From positions 1 to 26,769 of the forward strand of contig JANOXC010000083.1 in NCBI GenBank assembly GCA_031418215.1: a stretch of 26,769 nucleotides of DNA. Direction: 5' to 3'. This document shows, in pieces, positions 8,021 to 14,446 of the stretch (its first letter is position 1; each line of letters begins with the position of its first letter). Position numbers and translations under genes: made by a program. The notes beneath the pieces were generated by a model. That model saw nothing but the letters and a program-made list of their open reading frames with translations, had not been told where the DNA came from and searched no databases. Origin of the DNA: JANOXC01 sp031418215. GTDB lineage: Bacteria; Bacteroidota; Bacteroidia; AKYH767-A; OLB10.

Positions 8021-8053
8021 CATCAGCGTCTCCCATTTTCGGGGACGCTGATG
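8021..8053. repeat. GTCTCC-family hairpin, copy 1
   Basis: CATCAGCGTCTCCC and its near-complement GGGGACGCTGATG form a 13-bp stem with one bulge around an ATTTTC loop. The same design recurs at 10311-10343 and 12112-12146, so it is a dispersed repeat rather than a one-off terminator. No T-run follows it on either strand. Confidence 0.7.
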
Positions 8054-8067
8054 TTTTCAAGATCCAA

Positions 8068-8097
8068 CTTCAGAGTCCCTTACAGGATACCAAGAAG
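8068..8097. repeat. Degraded copy of the CTTCAGAGTCCC hairpin
   Basis: The first 18 bases match the intact hairpin at 12198-12227 exactly (through CCCTTACAGGA), and the last bases AGAAG resemble its end, but the right arm has diverged and no longer pairs well. It lies 14 bp from hairpin copy 1. Confidence 0.55.
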
Positions 8098-8106
8098 AGA
8101 AAGGAA

Positions 8107-8132
8107 TAGCCCAGGAATTAATTCCTGGGCTA
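8107..8132. repeat. Perfect 26-bp palindrome
   Basis: TAGCCCAGGAAT meets its exact complement around a central TA, giving 13 bp per arm with no loop. An A5T8 run follows on the plus side. It might act as a plus-strand terminator or be a dispersed repeat. It lies between two minus-strand genes, where no plus-strand transcript is expected. Confidence 0.6.
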
Positions 8133-8144
8133 AAAATTTTTTTT

Positions 8145-8179
8145 CTACTAACTCCGAACCAATAGCTCCGAACTAATAA
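8145..8179. repeat. Heptad-periodic array, five units
   Basis: Five 7-bp units (CTACTAA, CTCCGAA, CCAATAG, CTCCGAA, CTAATAA) spanning 35 bp. The CTCCGAA unit is a rotation of the CCGAACT unit at 6890-6903, so this is the same family. Confidence 0.6.
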
Positions 8180-8183
8180 AGAA

Positions 8184-8210
8184 AGGCTGCCCCAAACTCC
8201 GGAACAGCCT
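8184..8210 (-). terminator. Rho-independent terminator of the PAS-like gene
   Basis: Read on the minus strand, AGGCTG and CAGCCT pair around a 15-base loop that holds further complementarity, followed by TTTCTTT. It lies 24 bp beyond the stop codon of the minus-strand gene at 8235-8582. Confidence 0.6.
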
Positions 8211-8234
8211 ATACACACCACAATGAACCTTTTT

Positions 8235-8582
8235 TCAACTTGCCATTCGCAATGTTGAAATTTCTTTACCGGTGGCTACCATCTCGATATTGTAGCCATA
8301 CATGCCTACAAAACCGGCTTCCGGATAGGGTATGATGTCGAACCATATCCTGCAATCGCCCATCTGGATGCAGCAGTCAACAGGACGCTGGTCTTTCATG
8401 GCAAAGGTCATTTCCGGATAGGCCTTCATAATTGAGGAGGGGATTTTCTTACCGCTCCTGCATTTCCATTGGCCCAGCAGTGGTAACGCTGTTCCATTGG
8501 CTTCTACGAGTGTACCTTGGTAATCATACTTGATTACAGGAAAGGCATCCCGCATTGATTGATCTGTTTTTTTTCTTTTCAT
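8235..8582 (-). CDS. Small PAS-like domain protein
   Basis: A 115-residue soluble protein that consists of little more than one PAS-like fold. The segment PVIKYDYQGTLVEANGTALPLLG (residues 15-37) has the usual PAS entry, and CRIWFDIIPYPEAGFVGMYGYNIE (76-99) resembles the closing beta strands. No kinase, HD or other output domain follows, so any signal would pass by protein contact. Four cysteines are present (two adjacent near residues 69-70), but no haem or flavin motif is recognised. It is on the same strand as the receiver protein 290 bp downstream. The assignment rests on pattern resemblance only; a lone sensor-like protein of unknown ligand is the safest description. Confidence 0.6.
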   Translation of the reverse strand: MKRKKTDQSMRDAFPVIKYDYQGTLVEANGTALPLLGQWKCRSGKKIPSSIMKAYPEMTFAMKDQRPVDCCIQMGDCRIWFDIIPYPEAGFVGMYGYNIEMVATGKEISTLRMAS

Positions 8583-8735
8583 TGTTTATGTTTATTGAAC
8601 CTGACCCCCCAAAGAAACGGCAGGGTTACACTTAAAAAGCTACAAAATAGCCGGAAACATTACATTCCTGAAACCTTTTCAAAATGCGCTTTGTGCGAAA
8701 CTTTAAGCGTATAGAAACAGCATCAGCGATGAATC

Positions 8736-9500
8736 ATGTATTTTTATCGCGTTATGCTAAGCAATACCTGGTTTGAAGTTGGCCGTTACTGGATTTTTAT
8801 GAAAGGCTTATTTGTCAAGCCTGAGAAAATCGTTGTTTATTACCGTCAGGTGAAACATGAATTGAATTCAATTGGTGTTGGAGCAATGGGGATTGTAATA
8901 ATTACTTCCGTTTTCATGGGCGCCGTTATTACCATTCAAAGTTCCTATAATCTGGTGAATCCTTTAGTACCAATTTATGCCGTTGGCATTGTAGCCCGTG
9001 ATTCTATTATTCTGGAATTCTCTCCCACTATTATTATGTTGGTCCTTGCCGGGAAAGTAGGATCCAGTATTGCTTCTGAAATAGGTACGATGCGCGTCAC
9101 GGAACAAATCGATGCATTGGAAATCATGGGCATCAATTCCTCCGGATATCTTACATTGCCAAAGATCATTGCTGCCATATTTGTACTGCCTTTTGTAGTT
9201 ATTTTATCCATGTTCGCAGGAATCATAGGCGGATGGGTTGCCGGTGATTTATCTGGAACAGTACCTTCTGCGGATTATATCAAAGGGTTGCAAGATCAGT
9301 TTGTACCTTTCAACATCACCTTTGCCATGATTAAAACTGTGGTATTTGCTTATATCATTACCAGTGTTTCATCATATCATGGATTTTATACAGAAGGCGG
9401 TGCTTTGGAAGTAGGACAAAGCAGTACAAAAGCAGTTGTTTACAGCAGCATCTTGATACTCGTTTTCGATTATATATTAACTCAACTCATCCTGGCATGA
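8736..9500 (+). CDS. mlaE: MlaE-family ABC transporter permease (lipid transport)
   Basis: Integral inner-membrane permease of the MlaE/YrbE family, which moves phospholipids between the inner membrane and the periplasmic MCE partner. It is 254 residues, the usual length. The family core is clear: GAVITIQSSYN (62-72), LEFSPTIIMLVLAGKVGSS (93-111) and EIGTMRVTEQIDALEIMG (115-132). At least four further hydrophobic segments fill the remainder. The stop overlaps the start of the ATPase gene by 4 bp (ATGA), indicating translational coupling. I kept the ATG at 8736; a Met at residue 7 is an alternative start. No well-formed promoter was found in the 153 bp upstream. Confidence 0.92.
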   Translation: MYFYRVMLSNTWFEVGRYWIFMKGLFVKPEKIVVYYRQVKHELNSIGVGAMGIVIITSVFMGAVITIQSSYNLVNPLVPIYAVGIVARDSIILEFSPTIIMLVLAGKVGSSIASEIGTMRVTEQIDALEIMGINSSGYLTLPKIIAAIFVLPFVVILSMFAGIIGGWVAGDLSGTVPSADYIKGLQDQFVPFNITFAMIKTVVFAYIITSVSSYHGFYTEGGALEVGQSSTKAVVYSSILILVFDYILTQLILA

Positions 9501-10249
9501 TTGAGGTAAAAAATATTTCCAAGCATTTTGACAAGAAGCAAGTGCTGGAAAATATTTCCTGTACGTTCGAAAAAGGAAAGATCAACCTCATCATCGGTCA
9601 AAGCGGTTCGGGTAAAACGGTGTTGATGAAATGCGCTATTGGTTTGTTTGAGGTTGATAAAGGTGCTGTTTTTTTTGATGGACGTAATTTCAGTGAACTG
9701 TCATTTATCGAACGCAAACCCATTCGTCAGGAAATAGGAATGGTTTTTCAAGGAGGTGCTTTATTTGATTCATTAACGGTGGAGCAAAACGTAATGTTCC
9801 CGTTAAATATGTTTACCAATCAAACCTTGAAGCAAAAACTCGATCGTGTTAATTTTTGTTTGCAGCGTGTCAACCTTTCCAAAGTCAATAAATTATTTCC
9901 ATCAGAGATCAGTGGAGGGATGAAAAAAAGGGTAGCCATTGCGCGCGCCATCTCCATGAATCCCAAATATCTTTTTTGTGATGAACCCAATTCAGGATTA
10001 GATCCGCAGACAAGTATTGTTATTGATAATCTCATTCAGGAAATAACAGAAGAATTTCAAACCACCACCATTATCAACACGCACGACATGAACTCCGTTA
10101 CAGAAATAGGAGAGAAAATCGTTTTTATATATCAGGGCAAGAAATGGTGGGAAGGTACCTACAACGATTTAAAATCCGCCGACAACCAGGAGCTCAATGA
10201 TTTTGTTTTTGCTACTAAGGTGATGAAGAATTTGAAGGCTTCTTTGTAA
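9497..10249 (+). CDS. mlaF: MlaF-type ABC transporter ATP-binding protein
   Basis: ATPase that powers the MlaE permease. Visible motifs in 250 residues: Walker A GQSGSGKT (34-41), Q-loop VFQGGALFDSLTV (83-95, with the FDSLTV segment typical of MlaF), signature ISGGMKKRVAIARA (138-151; the GGM form is an MlaF hallmark), Walker B YLFCDEPNSGLDP (158-170) and switch His196 in NTHDM. It overlaps mlaE by 4 bp. In most Mla-type operons an MCE substrate-binding gene (mlaD) follows; here a repeat-containing 241-bp spacer and an unrelated exported protein follow instead, so the MCE protein must be encoded elsewhere. Confidence 0.92.
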   Translation: MIEVKNISKHFDKKQVLENISCTFEKGKINLIIGQSGSGKTVLMKCAIGLFEVDKGAVFFDGRNFSELSFIERKPIRQEIGMVFQGGALFDSLTVEQNVMFPLNMFTNQTLKQKLDRVNFCLQRVNLSKVNKLFPSEISGGMKKRVAIARAISMNPKYLFCDEPNSGLDPQTSIVIDNLIQEITEEFQTTTIINTHDMNSVTEIGEKIVFIYQGKKWWEGTYNDLKSADNQELNDFVFATKVMKNLKASL

Positions 10250-10310
10250 AAATAAGCTTCTTGTTATTAGCCTGCTAGCTATTCAGAAGCTTCCTTAGTT
10301 CATGCTATCC

Positions 10311-10343
10311 CTTCAGCGTCTCCCCATTTTTGGGACGCTGAAG
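10311..10343. repeat. GTCTCC-family hairpin, copy 2
   Basis: CTTCAGCGTCTCCCC pairs with GGGACGCTGAAG around an ATTTTT loop. It is almost the same as copy 1 (8021-8053) and lies 61 bp past the mlaF stop codon. The surrounding 241-bp spacer also contains a short AAGCTTCT inverted repeat (10254-10292) but no gene. Confidence 0.7.
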
Positions 10344-10424
10344 TATTACTGAATTCCCAATACCATTTACCCTGACTTGTATATTTTACCGATTATTTGG
10401 TTTTCAGTCTCTTTATATATAACT

Positions 10425-10432
10425 TATTTTTG
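10425..10432 (+). promoter_or_regulatory. Possible -7 promoter box for the exported protein gene
   Basis: TATTTTTG matches the Bacteroidota primary-sigma -7 consensus TAnnTTTG, 58 bp before the ATG at 10491. The only TTTG-like -33 element (10396-10399) is about 25 bp away, longer than the usual spacing, so support is weak. Confidence 0.25.
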
Positions 10433-10490
10433 ATGATGGAAATTATTTCTGTTAGAAAAAACTCACATCAACCATAAAAAAATTAAAGCC

Positions 10491-12050
10491 ATGAATCCAG
10501 CATTAGCAAATCTTGTTTTGGGATTTACCTTTTGTTTTGCCTCTTTAAATGTAAACTCACAATTGATTTTTACCGGCACTGACCTTAATATAAATAATGT
10601 AAGGGCGAGGGTCAATAATCATTGCGGCGAATTCTGGGATCCCAACAACAACACAACAGGGATTTACGAAGTGCCCATCGGCAGTGGAAAAAATACGATT
10701 TATGCTGGCGGATTATGGATTGGGGGTTATGATCTAACGAACCAGTTAAATGTTAGTGCACAAAACTATAATCAGATGGGCAAAACCAGTTTCTGGCCCG
10801 GACCATTGGATGTCAACAATGGAACTGCAGCAGATCCCAATTTGTGGAATCTCATTTGGAAAGTTGACCGGGCAACAATATTGAATCATATTTCAAACTG
10901 GAATACACTTGGATATATTATTCCTGCTTCAATTGCAGATTGGCCTGGGAATGCTCCTCAGGGTTTCAATTTCAGTCCTATACTTGCACCATTCCAGGAT
11001 GCAAATAATAATCAATTGTATGAACCTGCATTGGGAGAATTTCCAGTTATATATGGCGATGAAGCAGTTTATTTTATTTGCAATGACAACTATGCTTCTT
11101 CTCCATTTGGTACTCCTAATATGAAAATTGAAATTCATGGAATGGCTTGGGGATTTAATGATCCATCAACCCCATCATTATATAATACCGTTTTTATGCG
11201 TTATGAGATTTATAACCTATCTGGAAATGCTTTCAATGATATTGCTCTTGGTTTATGGACAGATGCAGATATTGGAGATCCTTCAGACGATTATTTAGCT
11301 ACAGATATTGGAAGGAACATGATAATTTTTTATAATGGAGATAACTTTGATGGTGGTGCCATGGGTTATGGGAATAATCCACCTGCACAAGGTGTAATGA
11401 TGTTGAATAAAACAATAACCAGTTCGGTTTTTTATGAAAATACTAACGGCACTTATAATGGTAACCCATTAGTTGCTGATGATTACTATAAATATATGAC
11501 AGCAACATTACTTAATGGAGCAGCCATGCCAACAGCTTTCGCATTCCCTGTCGATACCATCACAATTTCGCCGCCATGGAACGGAGGCCTTCAACCGGCT
11601 GATTTGAGAGGAGTGTTATCAACTGATACTATAATTTTTCCTGCTAACAGTGTAATCACTTTAGATGCGGCATATATAACAGCATTGCCAGATACCCCTG
11701 CAGGTGCATGGGATGCAGTAGTATTATTGCAACAATATGCTGATACTATTGGTTTACGATATGCCAGTGGGGTGCTTACTTCGGTTGAAGAAAATATTGC
11801 ACAGCAAAAGGGTGTCATATCAATTTATCCTAATCCAATGAATGATGTTGCACAAATGAGTTTTAACAATATGAAAGATGAAAATGGAGTATTGATAATT
11901 ACTTCCATTGATGGTAAAATTATTTTGGAACAAGCTATTTCAACTGCTTCTCCGGTGATGATTAAAAAGAGTGAATTAGCGGCAGGATTATATATTGTTT
12001 CGGCCAGGTTTAAAAATCAGACATTATATAGTAAGCTTATCATTAGATAA
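10491..12050 (+). CDS. Secreted protein of unknown function with T9SS sorting tail
   Basis: Predicted extracellular protein of 519 residues. The signal peptide ends near LNVNSQ (residue 24). The body is typical of large Bacteroidota exported proteins: YAGGLWIGGYD, then YGDEAVYFICND, WGFNDPS, NTVFMRYEIYN, ALGLWTDADIGDPSDDYLATDI and GYGNNPPAQGVMMLN. These phrases recur in a widespread family with no known activity. The Asp-rich WTDADIGDPSDDY stretch could bind calcium, but this is inference. The C-terminal domain from about residue 443 (ISIYPNPMNDVAQM, then AAGLYIVSARFKNQTLYSKLIIR) is a T9SS type A sorting signal, so PorU-dependent cell-surface anchoring is expected. A terminator follows 23 bp after the stop. 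Confidence 0.85.
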   Translation: MNPALANLVLGFTFCFASLNVNSQLIFTGTDLNINNVRARVNNHCGEFWDPNNNTTGIYEVPIGSGKNTIYAGGLWIGGYDLTNQLNVSAQNYNQMGKTSFWPGPLDVNNGTAADPNLWNLIWKVDRATILNHISNWNTLGYIIPASIADWPGNAPQGFNFSPILAPFQDANNNQLYEPALGEFPVIYGDEAVYFICNDNYASSPFGTPNMKIEIHGMAWGFNDPSTPSLYNTVFMRYEIYNLSGNAFNDIALGLWTDADIGDPSDDYLATDIGRNMIIFYNGDNFDGGAMGYGNNPPAQGVMMLNKTITSSVFYENTNGTYNGNPLVADDYYKYMTATLLNGAAMPTAFAFPVDTITISPPWNGGLQPADLRGVLSTDTIIFPANSVITLDAAYITALPDTPAGAWDAVVLLQQYADTIGLRYASGVLTSVEENIAQQKGVISIYPNPMNDVAQMSFNNMKDENGVLIITSIDGKIILEQAISTASPVMIKKSELAAGLYIVSARFKNQTLYSKLIIR

Positions 12051-12073
12051 ATAAACAACAAACCTTATTACTT

Positions 12074-12105
12074 CCGGGATGCAAATAGTTGTGTCCCGGT
12101 TTTTA
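12074..12105 (+). terminator. Rho-independent terminator after the exported protein gene
   Basis: CCGGGA (12074-12079) and TCCCGG (12094-12099) form a GC-rich stem directly followed by TTTTT, 23 bp downstream of the stop codon. Confidence 0.7.
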
Positions 12106-12111
12106 TTGTCG

Positions 12112-12146
12112 CTTCAGAGTCTCCCTTTTTTCAGGAGGCTCTGAAG
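12112..12146. repeat. GTCTCC-family hairpin, copy 3
   Basis: CTTCAGAG, then TCTCC, pairs with GGAGG, then CTCTGAAG, around a T-rich loop. It has the same layout as copies 1 and 2, with GAG in place of GCG. It lies between convergent genes. Confidence 0.7.
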
Positions 12147-12197
12147 TATGATATGTTGTTGAATATTACCGGATACTTAAGTGGTGATTCTCCAAAT

Positions 12198-12227
12198 CTT
12201 CAGAGTCCCTTACAGGAGACTCTGAAG
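12198..12227. repeat. CTTCAGAGTCCC hairpin, intact copy
   Basis: CTTCAGAGTC and its mirror GACTCTGAAG form a near-perfect stem around CCTTACAGGA. The degraded relative is at 8068-8097. It lies 18 bp past the ade stop codon and may double as its terminator, although no U-run follows on the minus strand. Confidence 0.7.
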
Positions 12228-12245
12228 GGACATCGAGCGTTTTCC

Positions 12246-13877
12246 CTACTCAAAAAGATCCGTAAAAGAAAAATTCCCACCATCAAACAATCCCTTATCG
12301 CTTAATTTCAATTGGGGTATTACCAATAATGCCATAAAAGATAAGGTCATATAAGGCGCACGAAGCGTGGATCCCATTTCCTTCGCCATTTTATCTACTT
12401 CAGCATAAGCTTTTCCAATGGTTACAGCATCTTTATCGCTTATTAATCCTGCAATTGGTAATGCCACCGTTTTTGATGTTGAGTTATTTACAGCACTGAG
12501 TCCTCCGGTGTTTTCAATTAGTAAATTAACAGCTTTACAAATTAATTCATCAGAAGTGCCAACTGCAATGATGTTGTGCGAATCATGTGCAACACTGGAG
12601 GCAATGGCACCATCCTTCAAACCAAAATTTTTAATAAAGGCAATGGCAGGTTTGCTTTCATTGTAACGGTTGACGACAGTAATTTTTAAAATGTCATTGT
12701 CTGGATCAGCTAAAACCACATCGCCTTCTTTTTTACATGCGGCAATTATGGTCTTGGTAATTAACTGTCCGTCCAAAGCTTCAATAACTTTCATTGATTT
12801 TTTGGAGGAACTGATGGCAAAATCGGAAACTGATTTTTTTGAAGTATTGAAATTATTTAGCAACGGATGCTCTTTTTCTGGCAAAAAACTTTTGTGATTT
12901 TCTGCTAATAAATTTCCATTGATGACAGTTCGTTGCACATTAAAATCTTTCAGGTTATCTACTACAATAAAATCGGCAGCATCGCCTTTTTGCAGTAAAC
13001 CCACATTCATTTTATAATGTTTAACCGGATTCACACAAGCACACTGTAAAACCTTCATCACATCATTTCCTTTCGCAATGGCACGTTTAACATGTTCATT
13101 GATATGTCCCAACAACAACTCATCGGGATGTTTGTCATCGCAACAAAACATAATGTTGTTGTAATGTTCGGGCAGCAAAGGAATGAGTGCCTCGAAATTT
13201 CTAGCGGCAGATCCTTCGCGAATCAGAATCTTCATTCCGAATTTTAATTTATCCAATGCCTCTTCAATGGTGAAACATTCATGATCGGTGGAAATGCCGG
13301 CTTTAATGTATGTTTCCGCATCCTTACCTCGCAAACCCGGCGCATGTCCGTCCACTGGCTTATGATTGGCTTTGGCATAAGCGATTTTTTGCATTACTTC
13401 AGGATCATTGAAAAGAACGCCGGGATAGTTCATCATCTCGCTTAGATAAAAAATATCATTTCGCTGCAGTAATTCTTTCACATCATCAGCATTTAAAACG
13501 GCTCCGGCAGTTTCAAACGAGGTGGCAGGCACACAGGAAGGCGCCCCGAAGTGAAATTTCAATCCTGCCGGTTTAGCATTTTCCAGCATGTATAAAACGC
13601 CTTCCATACCGCATACATTGGCAATTTCATGCGGATCGCTCACCGTAGCCACCGTGCCATGCGTCAAGGCGATTCGGGCAAACTCATAAGGAGTCAGCAT
13701 GGAGCTTTCAATATGGATATGAGCATCAATAAAACCCGGAAGAATATACTGGTCCTGTGGGGCTTGTCCTTCCTCTATCCTGCTGATACGGCCATTTTCA
13801 ATGATCAGGCTGCCGCTGAAAATGCGGTTATTTACGACGTCGACGATCATGCCCGATTGCCTTTCTATTGCTTTCAT
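12246..13877 (-). CDS. ade: Adenine deaminase
   Basis: Deaminates adenine to hypoxanthine in purine salvage; a metal-dependent cytoplasmic amidohydrolase. The 543 residues match the AdeC/Ade family. The metal-binding motif FIDAHIHIESSM (49-60; His53, His55) is followed by HGTVATVSDPHEIANVCG (73-90), which contains the Asp81-Pro-His83-Glu84 block characteristic of adenine deaminases. Further family blocks are PVDGHAPGLRG, STDHECFT and, near the C-terminus, SVAHDSHNIIAVGTSDE. The start ATG at 13877 gives the expected MKAIERQSGMIVDVVNNRIF N-terminus. It is divergent from the cold-shock gene, with 106 bp between them. Broader dihydroorotase or hydantoinase functions are unlikely given the DPHEI block. 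Confidence 0.95.
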   Translation of the reverse strand: MKAIERQSGMIVDVVNNRIFSGSLIIENGRISRIEEGQAPQDQYILPGFIDAHIHIESSMLTPYEFARIALTHGTVATVSDPHEIANVCGMEGVLYMLENAKPAGLKFHFGAPSCVPATSFETAGAVLNADDVKELLQRNDIFYLSEMMNYPGVLFNDPEVMQKIAYAKANHKPVDGHAPGLRGKDAETYIKAGISTDHECFTIEEALDKLKFGMKILIREGSAARNFEALIPLLPEHYNNIMFCCDDKHPDELLLGHINEHVKRAIAKGNDVMKVLQCACVNPVKHYKMNVGLLQKGDAADFIVVDNLKDFNVQRTVINGNLLAENHKSFLPEKEHPLLNNFNTSKKSVSDFAISSSKKSMKVIEALDGQLITKTIIAACKKEGDVVLADPDNDILKITVVNRYNESKPAIAFIKNFGLKDGAIASSVAHDSHNIIAVGTSDELICKAVNLLIENTGGLSAVNNSTSKTVALPIAGLISDKDAVTIGKAYAEVDKMAKEMGSTLRAPYMTLSFMALLVIPQLKLSDKGLFDGGNFSFTDLFE

Positions 13878-13918
13878 AATGGAGTTTATAGGGTGTAAAA
13901 TTAATTTTTTAAGGTTGA

Positions 13919-13948
13919 TTTTGAAGTATTAATTATTAGTTACATTTG
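13919..13948 (+). promoter_or_regulatory. Bacteroidota-type promoter of the cold-shock gene
   Basis: TACATTTG (13941-13948) is a full match to the TAnnTTTG -7 element, and TTTTG (13919-13923) provides a -33 element 17 bp upstream. Transcription would start near 13955 and give a leader of roughly 30 bases. Confidence 0.6.
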
Positions 13949-13983
13949 CATCATCTATTCACCATTTATTAATTATTAATGCA

Positions 13984-14181
13984 ATGAAAACAGGAAAAGT
14001 AAAATTCTTCAACGAGTCAAAAGGTTTTGGGTTTATCTTAGAAGATGAAACCAATGCCGAAATCTTTGTTCACCACAGTGGCTTAATCGACAAAGTGAAA
14101 GAAAATGATGCCGTAAGCTATGAAGTTACGGAAGGCAAAAAAGGCCAAAATGCTGTTGACGTAAAAAAAATTCAAGCATAA
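13984..14181 (+). CDS. Cold-shock domain protein
   Basis: A 65-residue single-domain CspA-like nucleic-acid-binding protein, probably an RNA chaperone. The start MKTGKVKFFNESKGFGFI contains RNP1 (KGFGFI, residues 13-18), and RNP2 is EIFVHHS at 26-32. The family usually has VFVH; EIFVHH is the common Bacteroidota variant. It is monocistronic, with its own promoter upstream and a strong terminator 29 bp after the stop. Which csp paralogue it is cannot be told from sequence alone. Cold induction is not shown by anything I can see; the leader is short compared with classical cold-inducible mRNAs. Confidence 0.95.
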   Translation: MKTGKVKFFNESKGFGFILEDETNAEIFVHHSGLIDKVKENDAVSYEVTEGKKGQNAVDVKKIQA

Positions 14182-14209
14182 GCTGAGTTTATTGCGAGTA
14201 ACATCTGAG

Positions 14210-14241
14210 ACTCCGTTCATTCATTGAACGGAGTTTTTTTT
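14210..14241 (+). terminator. Rho-independent terminator of the cold-shock gene
   Basis: ACTCCGTTCA and TGAACGGAGT form a perfect 10-bp stem with a 5-base loop, followed by eight T residues. Confidence 0.92.
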
Positions 14242-14360
14242 GGCCTCATTGCAAAAACGTTTTTTAAAACCTCACCTCTTTCCTCTCCAACCGCGTGTCG
14301 CGATAGCTTTAGCGGTGGCACAAGGAGAGGAGGGTTAAATGTTGTTTTTGCAATGAGGCC
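14242..14360. repeat. 119-bp inverted-repeat element
   Basis: GGCCTCATTGCAAAAAC (14242-14258) is an exact inverted repeat of 14344-14360. Inside the ends, pyrimidine-rich CCTCACCTC and TCCTCTCC blocks face GGAGAGGAGGG, and the centre holds CCGCGTGTCGCGATAGC, then TTTAGCGG, so the whole unit can fold as one long imperfect hairpin. It is markedly GC-richer than its surroundings, encodes no credible protein, and begins directly at the T-run of the csp terminator. It looks like a MITE-like or REP-like dispersed repeat, although only one copy is in this window. Confidence 0.65.
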
Positions 14361-14446
14361 CAGGCTAGTAAAAGTCGAGGTAGGCGACAAAACATAGCAA
14401 CTGTTTTCCATATGGGGAATAAGAAAAAAATCTTGTAGGTTTGTTG

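Noticed and set aside
10254..10292. AAGCTTCT/AGAAGCTT inverted repeat as the mlaF terminator
   Set aside because: Only 8-bp arms, a 23-base loop and no T-run after it.
14217..14411. 64-residue minus-strand reading frame (GEERGEV-type protein)
   Set aside because: It runs through the 119-bp inverted-repeat element and the csp terminator; its composition comes from the repeat, and no gene context supports it.
14436..14443. TAGGTTTG as a promoter -7 box for recG
   Set aside because: It matches TAnnTTTG, but the predicted transcription start would fall at or past the ATG at 14447, and no -33 element is present.
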